Assembly (NCBI GenBank): GCA_964556145.1
Contig: CAZKVD010000012.1
Coordinates: 1 to 28,435, forward strand
Origin: F1-20-MAGs119 sp964556145
GTDB taxonomy: Bacteria > Actinomycetota > Acidimicrobiia > Acidimicrobiales > Ilumatobacteraceae
DNA: 28,435 bases
Direction: 5' to 3'
Position numbers and translations under genes: made by a program. The notes beneath the pieces were generated by a model that was not told the DNA's origin, made no database searches, and worked only from the letters and a program-made list of their open reading frames with translations. Positions 7,460-15,041 of this stretch are shown here, one piece after another. Within the stretch, counting starts at the first letter, position 1. Each line of letters begins with the position of its first letter.

Positions 7460-7462
7460 TTC

Positions 7463-8248
7463 TCAACGCGAACCACCGGGCGACTCGAGCGCCGCTATCG
7501 CGACGTCGGGAACGTTGGTGCAGATTCCGTCCACGCCGAATTCGGCCAGCTCACGCATCTTCTCCGGGTCGTCACACGTCCACACGTTCACCATGAGACC
7601 GTGCTCGTGCGCCGCACGGACGAGATCAGCATTCACCAACCCGAACCACGGGTGGATTGCCGAATGGCCCGCATCGCTGAGCGAGCCAAGAACATTGTGC
7701 GCGTCGTCGGGGGCGACACCCGGAGTGAGCCATGCAGTCGCGATGCCGGGTGCGAACTGCCGGAAGCAATCGATCGTCTCGCGACGGAACGATGAAACGA
7801 GGAACCTCTGCGGCTCGTTGCGCGAGAGGAGTTCGCTCGCCACGACTGCGGCGATCTCATCGGTCGGGTCGAAGTCGGGCTCGGACGGGTCGTTCTTGAT
7901 TTCGACGTTCACCCACAGCCCCTGACAGGCGTCGAGGGCTGCGGCCAGGTTGGGGACATACCCGGGAAGTTCCACGCGTGTGGTTTCGATGATGGCCCGA
8001 CCGCCGATGTGCGGGTCGTGATGCACCACGAGCACACCGTCGCGGGTGCGCCGTACGTCGAGTTCGACGGCGACAGAGCCCACGTCGACCGCCCGACGAA
8101 AAGCCTCCAAAGTGTTCTCACGTTCGTCGCGCGAGGCTCCGCGGTGGGCCATCACAGCGCAGCCCCAACCCGGCCCGGCGGGAATTTGGGAGCGCGCCTG
8201 GGGTCCTTCGGGGGTGTCGGCCACAAATGTCACGGTAGCCCTTGTCAT
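7463..8248 (-). CDS. Glycerophosphodiester phosphodiesterase
   Basis: The 261-residue protein hydrolyses glycerophosphodiesters to glycerol-3-phosphate and an alcohol. GDPD motifs are clear: AHRGAS at about 34-39, ENTLEAF at 45-51, the metal-binding VELDVRRTRDG at 61-71, and VVHHDPHIGG near 74-83. The late WTCDDPEKMRELAEFGVDGICTNVP segment is the conserved C-terminal end of the barrel. No signal peptide is evident, which suggests a cytoplasmic enzyme. The ATG at 8248 has no good ribosome-binding site. A later methionine just before AHRGAS (residue 33) would still keep all motifs, so the N-terminal 30 residues are uncertain. Confidence 0.92.
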   Translation of the reverse strand: MTRATVTFVADTPEGPQARSQIPAGPGWGCAVMAHRGASRDERENTLEAFRRAVDVGSVAVELDVRRTRDGVLVVHHDPHIGGRAIIETTRVELPGYVPNLAAALDACQGLWVNVEIKNDPSEPDFDPTDEIAAVVASELLSRNEPQRFLVSSFRRETIDCFRQFAPGIATAWLTPGVAPDDAHNVLGSLSDAGHSAIHPWFGLVNADLVRAAHEHGLMVNVWTCDDPEKMRELAEFGVDGICTNVPDVAIAALESPGGSR

Positions 8249-8359
8249 CGGTCACTCGAGCGCGTAGTTTCAGCGACGCCGTGGCGGAGGGCCCCTGGGC
8301 GTTTGCCTCCACGTCACCTGTCAGAAACCGACTTGGCGGCCCGCCGCCCCGAACCCCCC

Positions 8360-8365
8360 AGGAGA
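8360..8365 (+). promoter_or_regulatory. Ribosome-binding site of the whiB1-like gene
   Basis: AGGAGA lies 4-5 bases before GTG at 8370. It decides the start, because the overlapping ATG at 8365 is closed after two codons. It is one of the strongest Shine-Dalgarno sequences in the window. Confidence 0.7.
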
Positions 8366-8369
8366 TGAA

Positions 8370-8672
8370 GTGACAATTCTCGCTTCAAGTCTCGCCCTCG
8401 GCGCCGCCGACTATTCGTGGCGCCAGCAGGCAGTGTGTCGAGACACCGACCCCGAATTGTTCTTCCCGGTCGGCTCCACAGGACAGGCCCTCTTGCAGCT
8501 CAGCAAGGCGAAAGAAACCTGCAATCAGTGCACCGTGAAGATCGAGTGCCTGCAATTCGCAATCGACACCAACCAGGACTCGGGTGTCTGGGGCGGAACG
8601 TCCGAGGACGAACGTCGCGCAATTCGTCGGCAGATTGCCGCACGCAACCGTTCGGCCCAGTCGGCCAGCTGA
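8370..8672 (+). CDS. whiB1: WhiB-family Fe-S transcriptional regulator (WhiB1-like)
   Basis: The 100-residue protein has the four Wbl cysteines Cys23, Cys51, Cys54 and Cys60 (C-x27-C-x2-C-x5-C), which hold a 4Fe-4S cluster, then GVWGG at 72-76 and a basic tail with EDERRAIRRQ for DNA contact. Wbl proteins are found in actinobacteria and bind the principal sigma factor; the cluster responds to nitric oxide or oxygen. It converges on pdtaS with a 16-base gap, the same arrangement as whiB1 (Rv3219) and pdtaS (Rv3220c) in M. tuberculosis, which is why I favour WhiB1. The 120-base upstream region is the longest gene-free stretch here. I saw no CRP-type TGTGA-N6-TCACA site in it. Confidence 0.92.
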   Translation: MTILASSLALGAADYSWRQQAVCRDTDPELFFPVGSTGQALLQLSKAKETCNQCTVKIECLQFAIDTNQDSGVWGGTSEDERRAIRRQIAARNRSAQSAS

Positions 8673-8688
8673 AACCCGACGACGTCGT

Positions 8689-10215
8689 TCAGGCCGCGCC
8701 GAGCGGCACAGTGAGTTCGATCAAGGTTCCCGGACCTGCGCCGATTCCACCGCCATCGGCAAAGTCGACGCCCTCGTAATCCTCGAACGTTGCGCGTCGC
8801 ATGGCGATCGAGCCGCCGAGCTCGGTCGTGACAAGCGTTCTGACGATCGACAACCCGAGACCCGTGGCATTCGCGATGTCGAAGTCGGGTGCGAGTCCGG
8901 CGCCATTGTCGATGACACGGATCCGCAGTGTGCGGGCGTCGTCCTCGTCGCGCTGCTGGGACAACTGAACCGCAACGCGACCCTTTCCCGAGATTCCCTC
9001 GCGAAAGCCGTGGTCGACGGCGTTCTGCAGCAGCTCGGTGAGCACCACCGACAACGGAGTCGCAACGGTTGCGGGCACCCGCCCACCGTCACCGTGAACG
9101 ACGAAACCCACCGGTCGGTCGGGCGACTGGAGACTGTCCTCGACAAGACGCAGGAGCGGCCGAACAATCTCGACGAACGTGACGTCGTCACCCGGCTCGC
9201 GCGACAGTGTTTCGTGCACGAGCGCAATGGTGCGGATACGGCGCACCGATTCGTCGACGGCGGCCTTTGCCTCGGGCGACTCGAGTCGCCGGGCCTGCAG
9301 CCGCAGAAGCGAAGAGATGGTCTGAAGGTTGTTCTTCACCCGGTGATGAATCTCGCGAATCGTTGCGTCTTTCGACAAAATGAGACGGTCGCGTCGGCGA
9401 AGCTCCGATACGTCGCGCAACAACAACACCGCACCGGTGACCTCACGTCCGTTTGCCGTCTCGATGAGTGGCATGCACCGCGCCAAGAGCGTGACCTCTG
9501 CCGTCTGGTCGAATTCCTCGACGACGGGCTCCCCGCGCTCGAAGGCCTGCCGCACCGCACTGTCGGTGAACCCCAGCTCGGACAGTGTTTGGCCGACGCT
9601 GTTCGATCCGATGCCGACGCGGTGCAGAGCCGACACCGCGTTCGGCGACGCGTACCGGACTTTTGCACCGTCGTCGATGACGAGCACGCCGTCACCGACT
9701 CGTGGCGAAATGCTGGAGTCGGCCACCCGCCCGGGAAACGGAAACAGACCTTCGCGGATCATCCCGGCGAATCGACCGAAGATCTCGAGATAGGTGCGCT
9801 CGAGTTCACCCGGCTGACGTCCCGAGCGTGTCGACCATTCGCGCGTCAAAACTGCAACGGGACCCGACCCATGACGAACCGGAATCGCCAGCATGCGTGC
9901 CGCACCTTCGGAACCGTCGACGGGAATCTCGCCTTCTTCGATCTCGCCACTTGCGAAAGATGCACCGATGATCGTCCGCCGTTCGGCGTCGACGGTGGTA
10001 CCGACGAAGTCGGCGATGTACAGCGTCTGGCCGGTTGCAGCGCGAACATGTGCCGCAACCAACCACTCACCCGACTTCGTCGGCAGATAGAGCAGCAGGT
10101 CGGCAAAGCAGAAGTCGGCGAGCATGCCCCACTCGGACACGAGGTTCTGGAGATGACCCACCGCCTCCTTGCCGAGGTCGGTGTGGTGTCGTGCGAGATC
10201 TCCGAGGGTCGCCAT
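8689..10215 (-). CDS. pdtaS: Sensor histidine kinase, PdtaS family
   Basis: The 508-residue protein has an N-terminal GAF-like sensor domain (about 1-160), a PAS-like domain (about 170-275), a HisKA_2 dimerisation domain with EIHHRVKNNLQT near residue 288 (phosphoacceptor His290 or His291), and a C-terminal HATPase with TELLQNAVDHG, DNGAGL and GLGLSIV. This is the architecture of PdtaS (about 500 residues), which phosphorylates the ANTAR-domain RNA-binding regulator PdtaR. No PdtaR gene is in the window. No membrane helix is seen, so it is a soluble sensor. The frame is open upstream to 10491, but the extra residues are antisense-like. The ATG at 10215 starts with MATLGDLARHHTDL, matching the family. 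It follows the second Get3-like gene by 31 bases. Confidence 0.94.
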   Translation of the reverse strand: MATLGDLARHHTDLGKEAVGHLQNLVSEWGMLADFCFADLLLYLPTKSGEWLVAAHVRAATGQTLYIADFVGTTVDAERRTIIGASFASGEIEEGEIPVDGSEGAARMLAIPVRHGSGPVAVLTREWSTRSGRQPGELERTYLEIFGRFAGMIREGLFPFPGRVADSSISPRVGDGVLVIDDGAKVRYASPNAVSALHRVGIGSNSVGQTLSELGFTDSAVRQAFERGEPVVEEFDQTAEVTLLARCMPLIETANGREVTGAVLLLRDVSELRRRDRLILSKDATIREIHHRVKNNLQTISSLLRLQARRLESPEAKAAVDESVRRIRTIALVHETLSREPGDDVTFVEIVRPLLRLVEDSLQSPDRPVGFVVHGDGGRVPATVATPLSVVLTELLQNAVDHGFREGISGKGRVAVQLSQQRDEDDARTLRIRVIDNGAGLAPDFDIANATGLGLSIVRTLVTTELGGSIAMRRATFEDYEGVDFADGGGIGAGPGTLIELTVPLGAA

Positions 10216-10246
10216 GTCTGAAGTCTGCCCGACACCGGTCCCCGCA

Positions 10247-11284
10247 CTAGGGCACCGGGCCTCCGATGATCGTCCCGGCCAATCGACGGACGCCGGCGAC
10301 ATCGTTGACCGTGGCTCCGACGTCGGCCACCGCCACAACGTCACACCCGTGGCGGACGGCCAGCTCGCGACAGGCGCGATTCTCACGTTCGATGGTTCCC
10401 ACGACCTCCCGCACCATCCGTTCGGTCGACGCGGCAAGCGGGACCCCCGACAGACGTACCGCCTCTGAGCGCGTCTCCGCGTCGACGACACGGTTGACCA
10501 CGATCGTCGACAAATTCAGCCCACGCGCGCGGAGTTGGTCGGCGAGGAAGTCGGCTTCGGCAACCGGTGCGGGCTCTGCGGTCGTGACAACCAGGAATTC
10601 CGTCTTCGGCTCGTGCAACAAGCGCTCGACATCGCGGGCGTGTGCAGTGAATGTCGGCTCCATCAGTCGGAAAAGCGCGAAGAACTCCGATACGTCCGAA
10701 AGAAAACGGGAGCCGAGCACCCGGTCGGCAACCACAAAGAATGGTTTCGATGTGACCGCCACCAGACGATTCGATGCAGGAAGCGTCAACCACCGCAACA
10801 GGCGACTCGCGAAGAACTCGCGCATCCTCTCGGCTGCGTCGATCACGCTCAGCGCATTCCTGGACGGCGGCGTATCGACGACAACGACATCGAAGTCTCC
10901 GGATCTCGTGACCTCGTGGAGCCGCTCGACGGCGATGTAGTCGTGGCTGTTCACGAAACGACCGGTGATGTTGCGGTACATGCCGTTGGCAAGAACACGT
11001 TCGGCAACATCGGGGCGTGGTGCGACCCGATGCACGAGGTCGTCCCAGCCCCGTTTTGCATCGAGCATCGACACCCAGAAAGGCTCTCCGCCCCCCACTT
11101 CAACGACGTCGTTTCCCTCGGCAACAACTCCCATCGATGATGCGAGGCGTCGGGCCGGATCAACCGTGATCAGAAGCACCCGACCTGCGTGCCCGGCCGC
11201 AAAGCGGGCTGCAAGCGCTGCAGAGAAGGTCGACTTGCCGACGCCACCGGCTCCCGTGACGAACACGACCCGCGTGTCGCTCAC
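10247..11284 (-). CDS. Get3/ArsA-family ATPase, second paralogue (Rv3680/BagB-like)
   Basis: The 345-residue protein has a P-loop VTGAGGVGKST near residues 9-19 and LLITVDPARRLASSMG, a switch I segment typical of ArsA/Get3 proteins, then VDTPPSRNAL for switch II. The signature lysine of the deviant Walker A (GKGGxGK) is replaced by alanine (GAGGVGK). I recall the same position being changed in mycobacterial Rv3680, described as a Get3-like partner of Rv3679 (BagA/BagB). The start GTG at 11284 overlaps the stop of the first ATPase in a GTGA tetranucleotide, implying translational coupling and a 1:1 complex. The frame is open upstream to 11782 only as antisense to the first ATPase. The role may be targeting or chaperoning, or handling of an anion; it is unproven. 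Confidence 0.88.
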   Translation of the reverse strand: MSDTRVVFVTGAGGVGKSTFSAALAARFAAGHAGRVLLITVDPARRLASSMGVVAEGNDVVEVGGGEPFWVSMLDAKRGWDDLVHRVAPRPDVAERVLANGMYRNITGRFVNSHDYIAVERLHEVTRSGDFDVVVVDTPPSRNALSVIDAAERMREFFASRLLRWLTLPASNRLVAVTSKPFFVVADRVLGSRFLSDVSEFFALFRLMEPTFTAHARDVERLLHEPKTEFLVVTTAEPAPVAEADFLADQLRARGLNLSTIVVNRVVDAETRSEAVRLSGVPLAASTERMVREVVGTIERENRACRELAVRHGCDVVAVADVGATVNDVAGVRRLAGTIIGGPVP

Positions 11285-12108
11285 AGCGATTCCCCAAATT
11301 CGTCCTCGAGTGCATCTGCCACACCTTCGACATTGTCGCCCTCGATCCGCGGCACCGAAACGACATCGATTGATGTGGCACCCGAGGCGAGGATGAGTCG
11401 TTGCACCTGTGCCGCTGCCACATCGTGTCGTGACGAAAGCAATGCAGCGATACGAGGAGCTTCGACCCCACCGCGTGGCGGTGCAAGAGGCATGCGATTG
11501 ACGACAATGACGGGAACCGCCACCCGAGCCTCGTCGCGAAGGTCGCGGACGAGGTCGAGGGTTTCGTCGACCGGACTCTCCTCGGGAGTCGTCGCAACGA
11601 CGACCGACGTAACGTCGGCATCGGACAGCATCTCGATCATCCAGTCGGTCTGTTCGCGCAGCATTCCAACCTGTGCCAACGAGCGAATCGTTCGGGGTGC
11701 GGCGAGTTGGCTCACGATGTGACCCGAGCTTTCGGAGTCGACGACGACGAGGTCGTACCTGCCCGACCTCGCCTCGTAACACACCTTGCCCACGGCGAGA
11801 ATTTCACGCACTCCCGGGGCCGCATCGGCCACGAAGTCGAGCGTCTGGGCGACGATGCCGAGCCGCGACACGATGGGGATCTTGACGTAGATCCTGATGT
11901 ACTCCCGCAGGGCGTCTTCGGTCGAGTACGCCGTGGTGGTCAGATTCGGATGCGCGGGGCACCGCGACTCCTTCCCGTCCATTGCCACGAGCAACGTCTT
12001 TTTCCCCCGCCGTGCAGCCAGGAGCGCGACGCCGGCGGCAATGGTGGATTTGCCGACCCCTCCCTTGCCCGTGACGAACAAGAGGCGACGGTCGGAAATT
12101 CGGGTCAG
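11281..12108 (-). CDS. Get3/ArsA-family ATPase, first paralogue (Rv3679/BagA-like), probable CTG start
   Basis: This protein of about 275 residues has a complete deviant Walker A (LLFVTGKGGVGKST) near its start, including the signature lysine. Switch I, usually TDPA, reads AMDGKES, and switch II reads VDSESSGH. This pattern fits Rv3679-type ATPases, where switch I also departs from the ArsA norm. No ATG, GTG or TTG sits at a suitable place upstream of the P-loop. CTG at 12108 gives MTRISDRRLLFV and is preceded by GGGGA with six bases between, so I take it as the start. A TTG at 12081 would cut into the beta-strand before the P-loop. It begins two bases after the DUF3107 stop and overlaps the next ATPase by four bases, giving a tight three-gene unit. 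Confidence 0.85.
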   Translation of the reverse strand: MTRISDRRLLFVTGKGGVGKSTIAAGVALLAARRGKKTLLVAMDGKESRCPAHPNLTTTAYSTEDALREYIRIYVKIPIVSRLGIVAQTLDFVADAAPGVREILAVGKVCYEARSGRYDLVVVDSESSGHIVSQLAAPRTIRSLAQVGMLREQTDWMIEMLSDADVTSVVVATTPEESPVDETLDLVRDLRDEARVAVPVIVVNRMPLAPPRGGVEAPRIAALLSSRHDVAAAQVQRLILASGATSIDVVSVPRIEGDNVEGVADALEDEFGESL

Positions 12109-12110
12109 TT

Positions 12111-12347
12111 CTAGTCCCCGAACCCGATCTTGCGGGCGCTGTCGGGCGAACCAAATTCGACGTAGGCAATCTTCGCCCCGGACACAGCGATCTCGCGGCC
12201 CTTCTTGTCGGTCAACCACAACGTGTCGCCCGCGCCCGCGAGCACACCGTTGACCGCGGCCTTCATCTTCTCGCGCGTTGCATCGTCATCGGCAACATCG
12301 ACGACGACTTCACGACCGACTTGGCTCATACCGATCCGGATTTCCAT
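12111..12347 (-). CDS. DUF3107 family protein
   Basis: The 78-residue protein is a member of the actinobacterial DUF3107 family (Rv3208A/TB9.4 in M. tuberculosis), of unknown function. It begins MEIRIGMSQVGREV and continues with LWLTDKKGREIAVSGAKIAYVEFG. It has no membrane helix and no catalytic motif. ATG at 12347 lies six bases after a TAGGGT box, so it may be the leaderless first gene of a DUF3107-ATPase-ATPase unit. In mycobacteria this family lies next to a TetR gene rather than next to the ATPases, so the present neighbours suggest a functional link that is worth testing. Confidence 0.9.
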   Translation of the reverse strand: MEIRIGMSQVGREVVVDVADDDATREKMKAAVNGVLAGAGDTLWLTDKKGREIAVSGAKIAYVEFGSPDSARKIGFGD

Positions 12348-12353
12348 GGCGTC

Positions 12354-12359
12354 ACCCTA
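12354..12359 (-). promoter_or_regulatory. Putative -10 box (TAGGGT) for the DUF3107-ATPase unit
   Basis: On the minus strand TAGGGT is followed by exactly six bases and ATG at 12347. It lies in the 51-base gap downstream of mrp. The GGGTGA overlapping it could alternatively be read as a ribosome-binding site about 6 bases from the ATG, so the two readings compete. Confidence 0.4.
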
Positions 12360-12398
12360 TAAGGCGCGGGACGGGCGTGGACATTCGTCCGACTGACG

Positions 12399-13544
12399 TC
12401 ACGAAATCTTGAGCTCGGCGTTGAAGATCTTCTTGGGTCGCAACGTCGTTGCGATGTCGGCCGCGAGCTTGTGGAAAGCGCGCCCGGCTTCGCTGTCGGG
12501 ATCGACTGCGGCAATCGGACGACCGTCATCGCCGCCCTCACGCAGCATTGGGACGAGGGGGATCCGTGCGAGCAAGGGAACCTCGAGTTCTGCCGCGAGT
12601 TCCTCTCCACCGCCCGAACCGAAGATTTCGTAGCGCTTTCCGTCGTCGCCCGTGAACCAGGACATGTTCTCGATGACGCCACGGACGGGAAGGTTGACCT
12701 TCGCCGCCATCGCCGCCGACAGACGCGCAACCTTTTGGGCCGCCGACTGCGGCGTCGTGACGACGTACACCTCGGCGCGTGGCAGGTACTGACTGAGACT
12801 GAGTGCGATGTCACCCGTGCCGGGCGGCATGTCGATGAGCAGAAAGTCGGGCTCGTCCCAGAACACGTCGGTGAGGAACTGCTCGAGCGCCTTGTGGAGC
12901 ATCGGTCCGCGCCAGATGACGGCCTGACCATCGGGAACGAAGTACCCGATCGAGATGCAGCGAACGCCCCACGCTTCGGGAGGCAGGAGCATCTGGTCGA
13001 TGAGAACGGGATCACGATCGGCTCCGAGCATTCGTGGGATCGAAAATCCGTAGATGTCGGCGTCGACAATGCCGACCGAATGACCCTGAGCGGCGAGCGC
13101 AACGGCGAGGTTTGTCGTGACGCTGCTCTTGCCGACGCCACCCTTGCCCGACGAGATGAGAAGGGGCCTCGTCTTTGACCCGGGCTGCGAGAAGGGAATC
13201 GACCGACCCTCGGCGTGACCGTGTGCCTGGTTGCTGCCGGCGGTTGCCGCCGCATCGCCGTGCAACATGCGACGTACGTTTTCTCGCTCGGCATCGTTCA
13301 TCACGCCGAATTCGAGCTTCACCGATGAAACGTCGGGATGCGTTGTGAGTGCCCCGTTGACCCGGTTCTGGATCTCGTTGCGCAGCGGACAGCCCGCAAT
13401 GGTGAGCACGACCGTGAGCGACACGTCGCCCTTGCGACCGATGGCGACGTCGCGCACCATTCCAAGGTCGACGATCGACCTGTGCAGTTCGGGATCCTGT
13501 ACCGGTCGGAGGAGTTCAATGACGTCGTCAGTCGAAATTGCCAT
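12399..13544 (-). CDS. mrp: Mrp/ApbC family Fe-S cluster carrier ATPase
   Basis: The 381-residue protein has an N-terminal MIP18/DUF59 domain (about 1-85) with the conserved AGCPL motif at Cys52. A P-loop ATPase domain follows, with the deviant Walker A GKGGVGKS at 133-140, DADIYGFSIPRMLG shortly after, and LIDMPPGTGDIALS as the switch II region. Mrp/ApbC proteins bind and hand over 4Fe-4S clusters to client proteins in the cytoplasm. ATG at 13544 has AAGGA upstream. The gene is divergent from a SufR-like regulator (83-base gap), which is an attractive candidate for its control. Several proteins in this window would be Fe-S clients: WhiB, the glycosylase and the regulator itself. Confidence 0.95.
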   Translation of the reverse strand: MAISTDDVIELLRPVQDPELHRSIVDLGMVRDVAIGRKGDVSLTVVLTIAGCPLRNEIQNRVNGALTTHPDVSSVKLEFGVMNDAERENVRRMLHGDAAATAGSNQAHGHAEGRSIPFSQPGSKTRPLLISSGKGGVGKSSVTTNLAVALAAQGHSVGIVDADIYGFSIPRMLGADRDPVLIDQMLLPPEAWGVRCISIGYFVPDGQAVIWRGPMLHKALEQFLTDVFWDEPDFLLIDMPPGTGDIALSLSQYLPRAEVYVVTTPQSAAQKVARLSAAMAAKVNLPVRGVIENMSWFTGDDGKRYEIFGSGGGEELAAELEVPLLARIPLVPMLREGGDDGRPIAAVDPDSEAGRAFHKLAADIATTLRPKKIFNAELKIS

Positions 13545-13615
13545 GGGGGGTCCTTGCGTGGTCGCTGTGCGAAACGGTGTACGGCAGTGCGTCGAATTTG
13601 CACTATCGCCATAGG

Positions 13616-13621
13616 TAGAAT
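13616..13621 (+). promoter_or_regulatory. Putative -10 box (TAGAAT) for the SufR-like regulator
   Basis: TAGAAT is close to the TATAAT consensus and is followed by exactly six bases and GTG at 13628, predicting a leaderless transcript. It lies in the 83-base divergent gap with mrp, where any operator for the regulator would also sit. I found no convincing symmetric operator in that gap. Confidence 0.45.
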
Positions 13622-13627
13622 ATCCCC

Positions 13628-14422
13628 GTGGCTGCAGGACGCATCACCGCACCGAAACAAACCGTGGGAGTTCACACCGCCCACGGCTCGTCACCCGACT
13701 CCCCGATGTCGACGGGCTCGTTCACGGCAACGGTCACCGCGATCACTTCGGCGTTCGGCGACCCAACGCGACGTGCCGTCTATCTCTTCGTGCGTGAGAA
13801 CTCGACAGGAGCAGTTGCTGCCGGTGTCACCGCCTCACAGGTTGCCGGCAAGTTCGATCTGCACCCGAACGTCGCCCGACACCATCTCGACAAACTCGCC
13901 GCCGGTGGGTACGTCGAAGCCAGCATCGAAAAACCTCACGGCGGTGGCGCGGGTCGCCCGTCGAAGCACTACCGATCAATCGGCCCCTCCCCACTCGAAT
14001 CCCAGGTACGCAGCGACGATCTCGTCCTCAGCCTGCTCGGTAAAGCACTCGAATACTTGCCCCGCGACAAGGCCGAGACAATGGCCGAGGAAGTCGGCGC
14101 ACAATACGGTCGCGCACTGGCGACCGGCCTCGTTGGAGACGATCTCGCCAACGGCCAACGTTCGCTTCGCACTGCGATGCAAGCGGTCGCCGATGCGCTG
14201 ACCGCCCACGGCTTTGCTGCGCATGCCGATCAGCGCAACAACCAACTTCGCATCGTGAACAACCACTGCCCGTTCGGCGACGTGGCCATCGAACATCCCG
14301 TCATCTGCGCAGTCGACCGCGGAATGGTGAAGGGAATGTTGGGCGCGCTCTATGGCGACACCAGCCCCGAACTGCAGGCATCGCTCCCGCAGGGCGACAC
14401 CTTCTGCGCAACAACCGTCTAG
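13628..14422 (+). CDS. SufR-like helix-turn-helix regulator with C-terminal cysteine ligands
   Basis: The 264-residue protein has a winged-helix domain at about 36-118 (AFGDPTRRAVY, then VAGKFDLHPNVARHHLDKL as the recognition region and a GRPSKHY wing). Its C-terminal domain carries Cys214, Cys227 and Cys260 in a C-x12-C pattern followed by a later cysteine. This resembles SufR repressors, which bind a 4Fe-4S cluster through three cysteines and control suf genes. No suf gene is in the window; mrp is divergent from it. GTG at 13628 is favoured by the TAGAAT box. An internal ATG at 13706 (MSTGSF) would drop 26 unstructured residues and is a possible alternative. Its stop and that of the convergent sulfite-oxidase-like gene share the palindrome CTAG. 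Confidence 0.82.
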   Translation: MAAGRITAPKQTVGVHTAHGSSPDSPMSTGSFTATVTAITSAFGDPTRRAVYLFVRENSTGAVAAGVTASQVAGKFDLHPNVARHHLDKLAAGGYVEASIEKPHGGGAGRPSKHYRSIGPSPLESQVRSDDLVLSLLGKALEYLPRDKAETMAEEVGAQYGRALATGLVGDDLANGQRSLRTAMQAVADALTAHGFAAHADQRNNQLRIVNNHCPFGDVAIEHPVICAVDRGMVKGMLGALYGDTSPELQASLPQGDTFCATTV

Positions 14423-15030
14423 TCGCCCCAGAACCGCTGTTCGCGGAACGGATCTCCGTACATGTGGTAGCCGTTGCGTTCCCAGAATCCCGCGGCATCG
14501 CCGACTCGCGCCTCGATGCCACGCAGCCATTTCGGTGACTTCCAGAAGTACAAGTGCGGCACCAACAAGCGCACCGGTCCACCGTGAATCGGTTCGATTG
14601 ACTCGCCCTCGTATTCCCACACGACGAGCGCGTTGTCACCCAGCACGTCGGCCAGCGGCAGATTGGCGGTGTAGCCGTATTCGGCGTGACCAACGAAGTG
14701 GGTTGCCTCGCTGCGCAACCCTGCACGCTCGAACAGATCGCGTACCCGAACGCCGCGCCAGGAAGTGTCGAACTTCGACCACTTGGTGACGCAGTGGATG
14801 TCGGTTGTGATCTCGACACTCGGCATCGACGTCAGTTCATCGAAATCGAGTGTGAACTCACGATCGACCTCGCCGAACACCTTCAGGTTCCACTGCCCGG
14901 GTTCGTACTCGGGCACGTCACCGACGTGCAGAACGGGAAACCGGTCCGTCAGGTACTGGCCGGGCGGCAGGCGCGACGGGTCGTACCCCTGTGCAACGAC
15001 ATCTTCACGGTTGCGGTCGAAAAAGCCCAT
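14419..15030 (-). CDS. Sulfite-oxidase-like molybdopterin-dependent oxidoreductase
   Basis: The 203-residue protein is a small single-domain member of the sulfite oxidase/YedY molybdopterin fold. TTDIHCVTKWS near residue 80 contains the cysteine that ligates molybdenum. WRGVRVRDLFERAG and HGGPVRLLVPHLYFWKSPKW are the other conserved segments. No twin-arginine signal is present at the N-terminus (MGFFDRNRED), so it is probably cytoplasmic, unlike YedY/MsrP. Substrate is unknown. ATG at 15030 lies 11 bases after the stop of the CcmI-like gene on the same strand, so it may be the last gene of the ccm operon. The frame is open five codons further upstream to 15045, but the ATG gives a better family start. 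Confidence 0.9.
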   Translation of the reverse strand: MGFFDRNREDVVAQGYDPSRLPPGQYLTDRFPVLHVGDVPEYEPGQWNLKVFGEVDREFTLDFDELTSMPSVEITTDIHCVTKWSKFDTSWRGVRVRDLFERAGLRSEATHFVGHAEYGYTANLPLADVLGDNALVVWEYEGESIEPIHGGPVRLLVPHLYFWKSPKWLRGIEARVGDAAGFWERNGYHMYGDPFREQRFWGD

Positions 15031-15041
15031 GCAACGAAGTC

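Noticed and set aside
8249..8369. CRP-type operator upstream of the whiB1-like gene, as known for mycobacterial whiB1
   Set aside because: No TGTGA-N6-TCACA or close variant is present in the 120-base region.
8584..10221. Long open frame on the plus strand (about 545 codons) opposite pdtaS
   Set aside because: The minus-strand kinase has all HisKA_2 and HATPase motifs, while the plus-strand reading has no recognisable fold and a skewed composition.
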